Assembly: GCA_900129675.1 (NCBI GenBank)
Contig: FSRD01000001.1
Coordinates: 5,011,501 to 5,075,500, forward strand
DNA: 64,000 nt
Direction of reading: 5' to 3'
DNA from: Bradyrhizobium erythrophlei
GTDB lineage: Bacteria; Pseudomonadota; Alphaproteobacteria; Rhizobiales; Xanthobacteraceae
Under the pieces are notes generated by a model. The model was given only the letters and a program-made list of their open reading frames with translations, had not been told where the DNA came from and did no database searches. This document shows positions 45,808 to 55,185 of this stretch, piece after piece. Numbering within the stretch: position 1 is the first letter of the stretch; every line of letters starts with the position of its first letter. A program made the position numbers and the translations under genes.

Positions 45808-46040
45808 GAACCGTAGTTACAAGACGCCTAATTTCCGAGTTTTACAATCAAGGATATTCGCCAACCGCCAAGGCGCAGTTTTCTTAAATTTGTGCTGGGT
45901 GATCCTGACGCCTGCCGTTGTCAGCCTGGCGAGCCGGGCAAGGCGTCGGATTTAGGGGACATACTTTACCCGGCCTCGGTCATTGGGTGCGCGATCAGTT
46001 GAAATTCCGATAGAGCGATTTCAGTATGATAGCCGGACCG

Positions 46041-46176
46041 TAGGGGACCAACTATGCCCGGTACCGCAATGTCCCGACCATAGTTTGCCCGCTATAAGTT
46101 GGCCCGCGTTACCGATCATAGTTGGCCCGCTATCGACGAGATCAGAAAGCCCGCCGGAAACGGCGGGCTTTCTTCG
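46041..46176 (+). repeat. Palindromic intergenic repeat ending in a terminator, copy 1
   Basis: Begins TAGGGGACCAACTATGCCCG, contains CATAGTTTGCCCGCTATAAG and CATAGTTGGCCCGCTATCG, and ends in a perfect hairpin AAAGCCCGCCG GAAA CGGCGGGCTTT (46146-46171) followed by TCTT. A second copy lies at 50953-51082. The hairpin is a Rho-independent terminator. Confidence 0.75.
46144..46174 (+). terminator. Rho-independent terminator inside repeat copy 1
   Basis: AGAAAGCCCGCCG, loop GAAA, CGGCGGGCTTTCT and TT. Perfect 13-bp stem, symmetrical, so it may stop both strands. Confidence 0.75.
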
Positions 46177-46308
46177 CCTACGTGCTGATCCGGACGCTCG
46201 TCCGCAGCGACGATCACGGCGGGCTGACTGCCACCGCGGTCGCTACATGTCCGCTATCGGGGGATGAGCAGACCTAGCTCGGACGCGGCCCGAGGTCTGT
46301 CTTGCCGA

Positions 46309-46446
46309 GTAGGCCCGGGGAATTTCACCCCGAGCCTCTCACAGATCCGGACTTGATACTCTCGCATCATCCGGCTCGTGCCATCGATTGAAGGCTGCCG
46401 CCTTCCGTTGAGCTTCGGGCTCCTCCCGTTGCCAGTTGGCCCGATT
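46309..46446 (-). mobile_element. Group II intron 3' end fragment (domains IV-VI), copy 2
   Basis: 138 bases matching 334-471, with domain V at 46344-46377 and the intron end CTAC at 46312-46309. The exon again begins TCGGCAA but then differs. As in copy 1, the 5' edge falls after GGGCCAACTGGCAACGGGA, at the same base, so both copies are truncated identically. Confidence 0.75.
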
Positions 46447-46632
46447 GCCCGGTGCCGCATTCACCAAGTTGGTGTGCAGCGGCGGGCTGCGCTTTGCGTG
46501 GCAGTTTCGGGCATAAAGCTGCGCTGGGATGCCCCTTTAGTCCGTTTTAATTCGCATATCGTCGTGATAGTCTCCAGGAGCCGTCGGCCCATTCAAGTTG
46601 TCGTGTCGAGAGCGGTCAAACAGAGGTATGCG

Positions 46633-47142
46633 ATGTCGACATCACCTTCAGTTGTTCCCCGCAAGCAATCGCTTTACGAGGACGACCTCTATGCGTGGAC
46701 AACTCGGCAAGCAACTTTGATTCGGGCAGGTCGCGTCGACGAACTCGACTTGGACCATATTGCTGAGGAGCTTGACGACTTGGGGAGCGAAATTTACCGG
46801 CGGCTTGAAAGTGCGCTCACCATTCTGTTCGCGCACATGCTCAAATGGGACTATCAACCGGAACGTCGAACCAGAAGCTGGGAAGCGACCATTCGGGAGC
46901 AGAGAAAGCGCATTGCCAAACTGCTGGAAAAAAATCCTTCCTTGAAGTCGAAATTGGCCGAAGCCACAACGGAGGGTTACGAATACGGCCGTGACAGAGC
47001 GTCCGGCGAAACCGATATGCCCGTGGAGAGCTTCCCCGAAAAGTCCGAGTATACATGGCATGATGTAATGGAGCGCGAATTCCGCCTCGACCAACCCGAG
47101 CCATCTCAGACCAGCGGGCTAGGCACGGGACGCGGGAGCTAA
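46633..47142 (+). CDS. DUF29-family protein
   Basis: 169 residues. The signature is SLYEDDLYAWTTRQATLIRA, then DHIAEELDDLGSEIYRRLES, ALTILFAHMLKWDYQPERRT and SWEATIREQRKRIAKLLEKN, a helical family widespread in cyanobacteria and alphaproteobacteria and often found in toxin-antitoxin or mobile regions. The function is unknown. The start at 46633 has GAGG 7 bases upstream; an earlier in-frame GTG/ATG lacks a site. The C-terminal 20 residues (SQTSGLGTGRGS) look low in structure. Confidence 0.8.
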   Translation: MSTSPSVVPRKQSLYEDDLYAWTTRQATLIRAGRVDELDLDHIAEELDDLGSEIYRRLESALTILFAHMLKWDYQPERRTRSWEATIREQRKRIAKLLEKNPSLKSKLAEATTEGYEYGRDRASGETDMPVESFPEKSEYTWHDVMEREFRLDQPEPSQTSGLGTGRGS

Positions 47143-47989
47143 CCTGAAGCGCCTCGATAATCCCCGCAAGGTCGGCTTGGGAAAAATAAAGCCCTGCATG
47201 CGGCGGCGCCGGCCAGTCGTTGAGGTTGATTCGATGTCGGTCGATCACCTTCGTTTTCTGCGCCGACAGAGATGCGCACGGTTGGTAACGGGCGGTCGCG
47301 TCCAATCGGTCTCTTCGGTCCGACCGACGACGAGATCCAGGCGAGCGTTGAGAACTCGAAACTGGCGCCGTGCGTAGTGCGTCTATCGGTATCGTACGCA
47401 TCCGGCGTCTCTCAGCGGGCTTCTTCAGCCGAAATAACCGATTTTCAAGACTTTTGCTGGTGCGGCCGGCGTCGGTTTTAGAGGTCTCAGGCGAGGCTCT
47501 TTTTGTTCGAAAGCCGACCCCAGGGATCGATCCGATGGCTGCCTTCGAACCGCAACGCGAAAAGGTAGTGGAAGGACTCCACGCCGTCCGCGACCTTACG
47601 GGTTGGCTGGAAGACAAGGCCGGCAGTCTATTAAAGATCTTGCAGTAGTGTGCGGTCCATGCGGGTTGCTGGTAGTGCTACGGGCGATCGCCGAAACCTC
47701 CTAGCCGGCTTCTTCGCACGCTGTGGGCCTGATTATGCCTACGTGGTTCGCTGGCGATGCCGGCGCCATTCAGCGCGATGCCGATCTGCAAGCGACAGAT
47801 TCACGTTTAACTGGTCGAATTCCTGTACGCCGGCGGTATCGGCGCCGGCGCCGGCCAGTTGCGGCTCGTTGCCGGACTCGAGCAGTTCGCGGGCCTACTT
47901 TGGTCGGCATCGTTGGCTCACGTTTCCGACGCGCCGCATCCAAGGTCCACGATTTAAGGGGGTTTCTTGTCTAGACCTCGGGCAAACTA
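47143..47989. other. Stretch of about 850 bases, only degraded frames
   Basis: On the reverse strand a piece reading VIDRHRINLNDWPAPPHAG (about 47245-47190) looks like protein but cannot be assigned. A short forward frame at 47535-47648 (MAAFEPQREKVVEGLHAVRD) may be a gene end. Otherwise no gene is supported. Confidence 0.35.
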
Positions 47990-48941
47990 TGGTCGGGACA
48001 ACACTGGTTGCAGTGCGTGAGCGGCAGGCCACGCACGGTTGGGGTGCCCGCGTCATCGACCGGCTGGCCGCAGACCTTCACTCGGAATTCCCGGATGTGA
48101 GAGGTTTCTCGCCTAGGAACCTGAAATATATGAGGAAATTTGCCGAGACCTGGCCAGATAACCAAATTGTGCAACGCGCCGTTGCACAATTGCCTTGGCG
48201 CCAGCACGTCGCGCTCTTGGATAAAGTTCAGGATGAGGGGCAGAGGCTTTGGTACGCTCGGGCCGCCATCGAGCATGGGTGGACACGAGACATTCTGGTC
48301 CACCAGATTGAGACACGGCTCCATGAACGGCGAGGCAAGGCGATTACGAACTTCGATTCGACGATGGAGCCGGTTCGGGCTGCTGCGGCAGCCGACCTTT
48401 TCAAGGATCCATACGTGCTCGATTTTATCGAAGTGGCCGACGACGCTCACGAACGGCATCTTGAGAAGGCATTGATCGATCGCATCAAGGAACTCCTGCT
48501 CGAGCTCGGCAAGGGATTCTCGTTCATGGGGAGCCAGCACCACCTCGATGTTGGCGGCCAAGACTACTCCTCCTTTTCTACCACACGAGGCTCCACAGCC
48601 ATGTCGTCATCGACTTGAAGATGGGCGACTTCGAGCCCGAGTTTGCCGGGAAGATGAACTTCTACCTCGCGGCGGTCGACGACAAGCTTCGGACCGAAGG
48701 AGACAACCCGAGCATTGGGTTGATTCTCTGCCGAGGGAAGAACGGCCTCGTCGTGGAGTATGCATTGCGAGACATGAACAAGCCGATGGCCGTATCTGAG
48801 TACACCGTCCTGCCGCCCGATATCGCAAACGCGTTGCCAAGCCCGGACGTCCTCCTGGCCGGATTGGAGGATCATCTCGACGTTCCCGACGTCGGGGATG
48901 GTTCGGATTCGGTATCAGGCGGGCCTGGCCGCGGCAAATAA
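47990..48941 (+). pseudogene. DUF1016/YhcG-type PD-(D/E)XK nuclease, truncated and frameshifted
   Basis: The first part reads WGARVIDRLAADLHSEFPDV, RGFSPRNLKYMRKFAETWPD and LPWRQHVALLDKVQ, the DUF1016 N-terminal domain, then FKDPYVLDFIEVADDAHERH and the nuclease start FSFMGSQHHLDVGGQDY. A frameshift near 48570 moves the rest (LLFYHTRLHSHVVIDLKMGD, where D and the VVIDLK of the nuclease core lie) to another frame, ending at 48941. The first ~25 residues are also lost. YhcG proteins occur with restriction and defence genes. It is probably inactive. Confidence 0.75.
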
Positions 48942-49082
48942 GGTGGCGGGATGCCGAGATCCGGCACGACCGCATGACCATTGGAGGCTTCTTGCCCTCC
49001 GACCCCTGAGGTCCGGTTCTGCTGGCGAGGTTGCCTCTTGCACGACACGGTCTCAATGATTGTCTCCAGAGGAGAGACCCCG

Positions 49083-49301
49083 ATGCCCAAGACCGAGCCC
49101 AGCCGATCCGACGAATATAGATTCGAGAATGCGATGCATGAAGTGGCGGAAGCCGCTCTGCGAATATTCCGCCACCATGGATACAGCACACCGGACATTT
49201 CCGACGACGCTGCCTTTATCGCAAAGATATCCGAAGCGTTGGAGCCTACGATGCAAGACGTTTTCCCCGAGCCGGACAGTTCACTCGGACCGAAACCCTG
49301 A
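49083..49301 (+). CDS. Hypothetical 72-residue acidic protein
   Basis: Starts MPKTEPSRSDEYRFENAMHE and ends SLGPKP; AGAGGAGAG lies just upstream of the ATG. It is acidic and helical, with no known domain. It lies 141 bases after the nuclease remnant on the same strand. Confidence 0.5.
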   Translation: MPKTEPSRSDEYRFENAMHEVAEAALRIFRHHGYSTPDISDDAAFIAKISEALEPTMQDVFPEPDSSLGPKP

Positions 49302-49559
49302 CGGTTAACGCCAGCCTGGCCTCCATGGTCGGGCTGATTTTACGCGGATTTCAGCAGGTGCTGGCGGATGCTGTCGTAGGGGACGCACTTTGCCTAGCAT
49401 CTGGCAGGGTACGCGTTAGAACGCGAAATCTCGCACTAACAATTCCAGTGGGTTGTCGGAGCCGCAAGGGACGAACTATGCCCAGTGCCGCAAGCGCCGG
49501 GCATAGTACGTCCCCTACTTTCGTAGGACAGCAGACCCCGCCGACAACGGCGGGGTCTT
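49302..49559. other. Intergenic region rich in palindromes
   Basis: Holds a GGGGACGCACTTTGCC copy near 49379 and the inverted repeat at 49468-49514; see the separate entries. Confidence 0.5.
49468..49514. repeat. Inverted repeat of the GGGAC-ACTATGCCC family
   Basis: GGGACGAACTATGCCC (49468-49483) and GGGCATAGTACGTCCC (49499-49514) are complementary with one mismatch around a 15-base loop. The half-repeat matches the start of the repeats at 46041 and 50953. Confidence 0.6.
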
Positions 49560-49560
49560 T
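49533..49560. terminator. Bidirectional terminator
   Basis: AGACCCCGCCG, loop ACAA, CGGCGGGGTCT and TT on the forward strand. It sits at the 3' end of the reverse-strand gene at 49560 and just after the palindrome. Confidence 0.65.
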
Positions 49561-49733
49561 CACTTTCTGGATGCTGTCGGCTCGGCCGGTACCAAGAGTG
49601 GCGGAAGATACCCGAGCATGTCGACGATCTCGTCATCAGAGAACCCTGCGGCACGTGCCGCCTCGGCCGCAGCACTGTCGAATATGGGTGTGGATTCCCC
49701 GCCCGCTTCTGCGAGCTCAAGTCGTCCGTTCAT
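49560..49733 (-). CDS. Hypothetical 57-residue protein
   Basis: The frame from the ATG at 49733 reads MNGRLELAEAGGESTPIFDS, then AAGFSDDEIVDMLGYLPPLL and ends EPTASRK. FSDDEIVDMLGYLPP looks like a short helix-turn segment. A longer start at 49799 exists but overlaps the HepT gene stop. No known family; the terminator directly follows. Confidence 0.45.
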   Translation of the reverse strand: MNGRLELAEAGGESTPIFDSAAAEAARAAGFSDDEIVDMLGYLPPLLVPAEPTASRK

Positions 49734-49779
49734 GTCCGTCTTCCGGTTCGGCCCGCGCGAGCGGGACTTTCCCGCAAGA

Positions 49780-50345
49780 TCAGGTGTTTCCCCATCCACG
49801 CAGGGAGGAAATCACGACCGGATGCACGTCGAGCTTCTTGGCGAAAAACTTTCGGTCGGCGTACTGGAGAGCCTCGTTGTAGCCTTCTACCAAGTCTTTT
49901 GTCCTGCTGTGAACCTCATTCAGGATCTCGGCCTGCTTGGCGTTCTCGTCCGGGTAGAAATGCGCGATCCTGTTTCTCAGTTCTGCCAGCGTTCCGAAGT
50001 TCAATTCGGGCTTCAGCGCCCCCAACCGCTCCATCAGAATGCGGCGGTCCCGCTGGCTTTTCTTGCTGACGTCCTCTTCTTCGAGCGTGAGGATCCCGCG
50101 AGTGATGTGGTCTTGGACCATCGCAGTAAGCGAGTTGAACCTCAGGAGGAGAGCATCGAAGCTCTCCTCCTGCTCGTCGGTCAGCAGATCGACCTTCTCA
50201 GCGTCGAGGGGCAGGAGATCGGCGACGGGCAAGACCACAGGAGCCTTTTGGCAACTTTCGCGCTCGCCGTGAGATTCTCTGTCAGTATCTTGAGAACCTC
50301 GGCTTTTCCGTCCGACGCGGACTTCCCGTCCTGACTTTCGGTCAC
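49780..50345 (-). pseudogene. HepT-like HEPN toxin with an N-terminal frameshift
   Basis: From the GTG at 50345 the frame reads VTESQDGKSASDGKAEVLKI and LTENLTASAKVAKRLL, then shifts near 50240; the second frame continues VADLLPLDAEKVDLLTDEQE, RDRRILMERLGALKPELNFG, AELRNRIAHFYPDE and ends at 49780. The R-x4-H-x-Y motif of HEPN RNases (RNRIAHFY) is intact. It overlaps the antitoxin stop by GTGA, so the pair is coupled. The frameshift suggests the toxin is silenced; a shorter product could begin inside. Confidence 0.75.
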
Positions 50346-50641
50346 AGAACTATTCCTGTCCGGACGGCTACGTCGTCGATGCCTCGAGGACTATGGCCGG
50401 GGCCGCGCACGATCACGTCGATCTTCTCGTCGCCGATCCGGTCCTTGAGCTCCACCGCGAACTCCAATTCGTTGGCCAGGGTAGCGAGATCGGAGCTCTC
50501 CGCCTGGATGTGGAGGTCGATGTCTCCGCCGATCCCGTGGTCGTCAATCCTGGATCCAAAGAGGCGAACGATCGCGAACTGGCCGAAGCGGCGCTTCGCC
50601 AGAGCTACGATCTCTGCATGTTCTGCGTCCGTGAGCCTCAT
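50342..50641 (-). CDS. MntA-type nucleotidyltransferase antitoxin
   Basis: 99 residues from the ATG at 50641 (MRLTDAEHAEIVALAKRRFG). The minimal nucleotidyltransferase motif is FGSRIDDHGIGGDIDLHIQA: GS-x10-D-x-D. The continuation KIDVIVRGPG supplies the third acid. MntA proteins AMPylate and so inactivate HepT toxins. The stop overlaps the HepT start (GTGA). A longer frame upstream to 50713 lacks a ribosome site. Confidence 0.82.
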   Translation of the reverse strand: MRLTDAEHAEIVALAKRRFGQFAIVRLFGSRIDDHGIGGDIDLHIQAESSDLATLANELEFAVELKDRIGDEKIDVIVRGPGHSPRGIDDVAVRTGIVL

Positions 50642-50952
50642 GGTCTTGACCGGTTTGAATGGCTTACTGGTGCTTAGAAGTATAAACACTTGATCGGCAA
50701 CAAGAAAGGGCATCTAGCCGGACTATCGCCTTCCGCCAGCCAACCCTGGAGCAGATCCTCTACCGGACTGGAGTGGCTCTCCAAGCCATTGAGACCGGTC
50801 TCATATCGTTTGCAAAGCCATGATCCACGGAGAGCCCGCCGTCACGCGCAGGCGGACGAGCACGGCGGGGATGTACTTTGCTTGGTACCCGTAAGCTTTC
50901 GCGGCGCTGTGCGAAATTCAGCGCATGCGATTTCAATGATTTGCGGAGCAGC
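50642..50952. other. Intergenic region upstream of mntA
   Basis: Should contain the mntA promoter. AAGTATAAACACTTG (about 50678-50692) is AT-rich and may hold the -10. No gene is visible. Confidence 0.4.
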
Positions 50953-51082
50953 TAGGGGACCGACTATGCCCGGCGCCGCACATTGATGTCCCGACCATAG
51001 TTTGCCCGCTACAAGTTGGCCCGCATTACCGATCATAGTTGGCCCGCTATCGACGAGATAAGAAAGCCCGCCGGAAACGGCG
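50953..51082 (+). repeat. Palindromic intergenic repeat, copy 2, cut inside the terminator stem
   Basis: Closely matches 46041-46170 base for base with a few changes. Identity stops after AAACGGCGG: copy 1 continues GCTTTCTT, copy 2 runs into hydrolase coding sequence, so the 3' arm of the terminator is missing. Confidence 0.75.
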
Positions 51083-52000
51083 GCGAGCTTGTCGGGCAAC
51101 CGGTTTTGGACGCTTGCATCTTTTTGGGCGCGGAAGAAAGCGGCGACCAAAGTCGCGCTCGGATGCATCCGGGAAATCCTTGCTTGGCTACGCGCTTTTC
51201 AAGCAGAACGGAACCAACCAAACGATGCCGACGTACTGGACGGGGGGACGCGCCTTATCATCATGGGTCACTCTTTTGGTGGCCTAATACTGTTTACGGC
51301 AGTTTCCGAGTATCTCATCGAAAGCGTGGTCCGTTGTATTTGTTACAGCGCGCCTGTCGTCCGACCCTTTGGTGACCTCATCATTTTGATAAACCCGGCC
51401 TTCGAGGCTGCCCGTTACCTTCCGCTCTATAGCGCAGCGCGCCGAGCCGACTACCCGGAAAATCAGAGACCGTGCTTTCTGGCTGTGACTTCAAAAAGTG
51501 ATGATGTGACTAAGTATGGGTTCCCAATGGGTCGATGGTTTAGCACACGACTGGAGTCCGTGCGGCGAAACACCCTTGAGTGGGATGATGCACCCGCGGA
51601 CGCGCAGGGAAGGAGCATCCTTCATACTGTAGGACATCTTGAATGGCTTACAACGCACCGGTTGACCTGCCCAAATACGGACGAATCGGCGCATCAGGCC
51701 TATAAGGGTATGAGGCCTGATAAGGATGATTGGGACAAGGAGCGAACGGCGTTCGATGAATTTAACCAAACGTTTCGCCCTAATGGGCGTCTCCGAGAGA
51801 AATGGAAGCGCACCTATAGCAGTGGCGCAATTCTGGAACACGTCCGTGGTAACCCGAACAATCCATTCTGGACAATTGAAGCGGGGCCCGAGGTCGTGGA
51901 CGGTCACAGCGAGATCTTTGGAAAGGTTTTCATGGATTTCCTACGTCAAGTTATCGATGATCGCCTCCGGCCCATCGCTTCTAAACAGCCTCCAGTTTGA
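51083..52000 (+). pseudogene. Alpha/beta hydrolase-like (lipase/esterase) gene lacking its 5' end
   Basis: The frame reads NRFWTLASFWARKKAATKVA, then the nucleophile elbow RLIIMGHSFGGLILFTAVSE and a later segment FLAVTSKSDDVTKYGFPMGR; the end is DRLRPIASKQPPV. The family looks like large-protein esterases with the Ser elbow in the middle. The frame begins abruptly at the repeat junction (51082), so the first strands are missing. The ATG at 51089 is accidental. Residues after 110 are not recognised. It is probably inactive. Confidence 0.6.
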
Positions 52001-52054
52001 GTCGAATCCACGACGCCTATCGATTGCGCATAAGATGGCCACAGTCCGAATAAC

Positions 52055-52235
52055 CTAAGCGAAGACTTTCGGCTCGTCCGCGCCCTGCGGCTTTTTTTTT
52101 TTTTTTTTCGCAAGCCAAGCTCTTACAGCCTCAGCGGGTAAATTTTCGGCGCCACCGCCGATTCGACATCCGATTGGCGAGCCTGTGAAGCACCACTTCT
52201 TCCCCAAGCTTGTCTAGGTCTTGCCGATGTCGATC
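52055..52235 (-). pseudogene. Small gene end with a poly-lysine tract and frameshift
   Basis: The reverse strand reads DRHRQDLDKLGEEVVLHRLA, NRMS, then with a one-base shift IGGGAENLPAEAVRAWLAKK, a run of Lys codons and PQGADEPKVFA to TAG at 52055-52057. The 17-base A run (T 52092-52108 on the forward strand) would be prone to slippage. Similar N-terminal segments head some rhizobial membrane proteins. Its own C-terminus is truncated. Confidence 0.4.
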
Positions 52236-52355
52236 ATCGATCATTGTGCGCGCTTTATTTTGCCTTTCTCTTGCTGCACCGCATGGGTCGGCTTTTGGCA
52301 CGAAGCGGACCGACGGGGCGGGTCGGTTGATGTCCGTTGATCGGGGTGGACCGGA

Positions 52356-53362
52356 GTGCGCCGGGAGACCGGCAAGGAGTAGATGGTGCAAGTCCATCAC
52401 GATGAAGGAGTAGCGAACCGCATCGACCCCGAGTCATGCGCCAGTACCCGTGAGGGTATTGGCGAAGCGTTGACAGGGGAGCGCATAGGCCAGCCATTGA
52501 GCCGCGAAAGTACCCTCATCCTGGGTGCCGACGTCGTTCCGGTGACGGAAGGCAACACGGATGGGCGCGATAATAACGCGAGCGCCCAGACGGCCCGGCG
52601 TGGTCTTAGACACTGGCATGTGCGCACGCTCTTTGCTCGGGAACCGGGAGATCTCATGGTCGGCCAGCACCAGCATGCGTGCTGCACTGGCCCGCGTCGG
52701 GAAGGCGAGGAGCCGTAGCCGATGATGTACGATCATGAGAAGTCTGACCCCGCCATAGTAGCTGTGAAGCCAACGAACAAAGCCGGGCAACCGGCGGCGG
52801 AGTTGGTGGAGCCAAGGGCGGGGGCCGAGGGGAATGTGAGTCAGCAAAGCACGGGCCGGGCACAGTACCGGGGAACCGTGTCACAGGCGCTGAAGCGCAT
52901 ACGGCAAGCTGCAAGGCAAAGGAAGAAGGAGAAGTTCACCGCGCTCTTCCATCACGTCAGTATTGATCACCTCGCAGAGGCATTCTCTGAACTCAAGGAG
53001 AATGCTGCAGCTGGAGTGGATGGGCTGACATGTCGGGATTACGAGCAGCACCTTGAGCGCAATCTTGAGGACCTGCATGCTCGCGTCCATCGGGGAGCGT
53101 ATCGGGCACTACCGTCGCGGCGGGTTTACATACCCAAGCCGGATGGTCGGCAACGCCCGATCGCGGTCGCCCCCCTTGAGGACAAGATCGTCCAGAGGGC
53201 GACGGCTGCGGTGCTGAGCGCGATCTACGAGGAAGATTTCCTCGGGTTCTCGTATGGGTTCCGACCCGGACGCAGCACGCACGATGCGATGGATGCGCTC
53301 GTGGTCGGGATCACCAGCACAAAGGTGAACTGGATACTGGACGCCGACATCCGCTCGTTCTT
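52356..53362 (+). mobile_element. Group II intron, 5' part (RNA domains I-III and start of the ORF)
   Basis: The intron 5' end is GTGCGCCGGGAGACCGGCAA at 52356. The highly structured 360 bases before the ORF include GGTGCAAGTCCATCACGATG, typical of domain I in proteobacterial group II introns. The ORF begins at 52722 and is cut at 53362 by cassette A. Intron pieces continue at 58724-58881 and 61188-61870, and a domain V-like hairpin lies at 63604. With all inserts removed the intron would be about 2 kb, the normal size. Confidence 0.8.
52722..53362 (+). pseudogene. ltrA: Group II intron reverse transcriptase/maturase, fragment 1 (N-terminal)
   Basis: The frame from 52722 (MMYDHEKSDPAIVAVKPTNK) contains RT0-RT4 sequence: HVSIDHLAEAFSELKENAAA, GVDGLTCRDYEQHLERNLED, RRVYIPKPDGRQRPIAVAPL and FGFRP-like YGFRPGRSTHDAMDALVVGI, ending DADIRSFF. 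The natural next codons (D T V S Q E W L) lie at 58726. After 53362 the frame reads foreign sequence and stops at 53402. Confidence 0.88.
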
Positions 53363-53389
53363 CGATCGTGATTCATACTGCACCCCAGC

Positions 53390-54640
53390 TTATGAAGTTT
53401 GATTGAAGAGGTCTGTTTGAGTGCGGATCACCTTGAGCCGCAAGCCTTTTTTGCGTCCTTGCTTGACATGGACAGCTTGGATCTCACCGCGCTTGACACG
53501 CTGCAATATTGTTTGTCTGGAAACGCCTAATAGGCGCATGGTTTGATACATGGTGAGGTATCCCTGCGGTACTTCTTCGGCGACACGAGCGCGCAAGTCG
53601 TCGGTGAGGCGAATGCGCCATGGTGCGCCAGGTGTGATCTGTTCATCACCAGCGATGATGCCGTCGTTGAGCCAACGATGAATGGTGGATGCCGCAACGC
53701 CGAGTGTATTGGCAATTTGTGTGACATTCATCAGTTCTCCATCTGGTGGGTTGGCTGGCCGCTCATAACGAGCGATGTTCCATTGTCGGCGCAAACCACT
53801 GACAAGATTCGCAGTGAAGCGATGACCATACGCGGTTCTGCGCTCCTGTCGGTTGAGAATACCGGCTATGACGGCGTCAGGGTAATGAGTTGCTAGACGA
53901 CGGAGCAGCGCAATGGTGTCTTCATCGGTGCGCACGGCTGCGCGTCGACGCGGTAGGTCGAAATCGATCTCGGTCAGAGCGCTTCCCCGCCAACGCAGCG
54001 TCAGATGAGCGCGATGCTGCTCCTTGTGGACCGTGATGATGACTTCCTCAAGTACGGTGCGAAGGAGTTCTTTCTTGTCTCTTGGCAAGGTGGTTGGAGC
54101 CCGCCAAACGGTGGACAAGTCAGTACCCAGAGCGAGCAGGCGGCAACGCTCATTGGCGCTGAGCGTCTTCGGTCGCAATGCTTCGCGATGGGCAAGCTCG
54201 GCCTTGGCCCTATCGAGTTCGCGCAGGGCTTTCTCCCACTCAGCCTCGAGACCGCGGGCGACAAGACGATTATCAGGGTCGACGGCGCGATAGCGACGCT
54301 CGGCGCGTTGCGTTTCATAGCTTGCCCGTTCCACCGTGAGACGCCATTGCGCGAGCGCACCGTCATGGTCGGCTTCGAGCCGCTCGGCCGCGGCAATTGC
54401 CGCCTCGACACCGATGGGCGCGAGCGCGGCGAGCACGGCCCGTTCAACCGCTTCGTCAACTTGCAACGCACCGATGGTAAGGCAGTAGACGCCGCGACCA
54501 TTGGTGATGTCCTTGCCGGCGCAATGATAGCCTGCGGATGCAGTGCGACCCGTGTAGTGAGTACGCAACTTACGACCGCAACGTCCACAGACTGCGATGC
54601 CTTGCAGCAGGGCAGTTCCTTCTCTCACGGCACCGCTACC
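53390..54640 (-). pseudogene. Recombinase A, C-terminal part
   Basis: Reads GSGAVREGTALLQGIAVCGR, then the zinc ribbon ICGRCGRKLRTHY and HCAGKDITNGRGVYC, a coiled-coil region (AAAERLEADHDGALAQWRLT) and a C-terminal helix-turn-helix (VTQIANTLGVAASTIHRWLN). These are the DNA-binding parts of a large serine recombinase. It is separated from the preceding part by a one-base frameshift near 54640 (INQ / GSGAVREG). Confidence 0.82.
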
Positions 54641-55183
54641 TGATTGATGCGGCGTGGATGAGTGTTGGCGGTGATCCGCGCGCGATTAGCCTCATAGGTG
54701 TTCCAATCGATAAAGCCCTCATGGTGGTTCGGGATGAACACCTGCCATTGCGCGCGCGGCAGTTTGCGCGCGCGCTTCTTGCGTACGCCGGAAGCGTCGA
54801 GGGTGATCTCATGACGGCTCTTGCCATATGCGTAGGCGCCTGCGTAGACCGGATTGGTGAGGATATGATAGACGGCGATGTAGCTTGGGTCGACCCAGCG
54901 GATTTTAGCGCCGTAGTGCATCCGCAGGGGCATACACAGACCCTCGCTACGGAACCATAGCCAGACGCGACGTACCGATCCCAGCTCGGCGAAGCGAGTA
55001 AAGACGGTCTGGATGGCGGCGCGCACGGATTCGTCGGGGTGGAGGCAGACCTCGCCATCCTGCTCGCCCCAGACGAAGCCCACGGGAAGATTGCGACGCA
55101 GTTCGCCGCGTGCGGCCTTGTTGCGGATCCCACCGAGCAGACGTGCCCGTAGCACATGCAGTTCCGCTTCGCTCATGGTGCCT
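54625..55183 (-). pseudogene. Recombinase A, middle part
   Basis: Starts at the cassette B junction with KGTMSEAELHVLRARLLGGI, the long alphaE helix that closes the catalytic domain, and continues into the recombinase domain (FIPNHHEGFIDWNTYEANRA). It ends with TGA at 54625-54627 because of a frameshift. Translation from the in-frame ATG at 55242 uses cassette B bases and is accidental. Confidence 0.82.
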
Positions 55184-55185
55184 TT

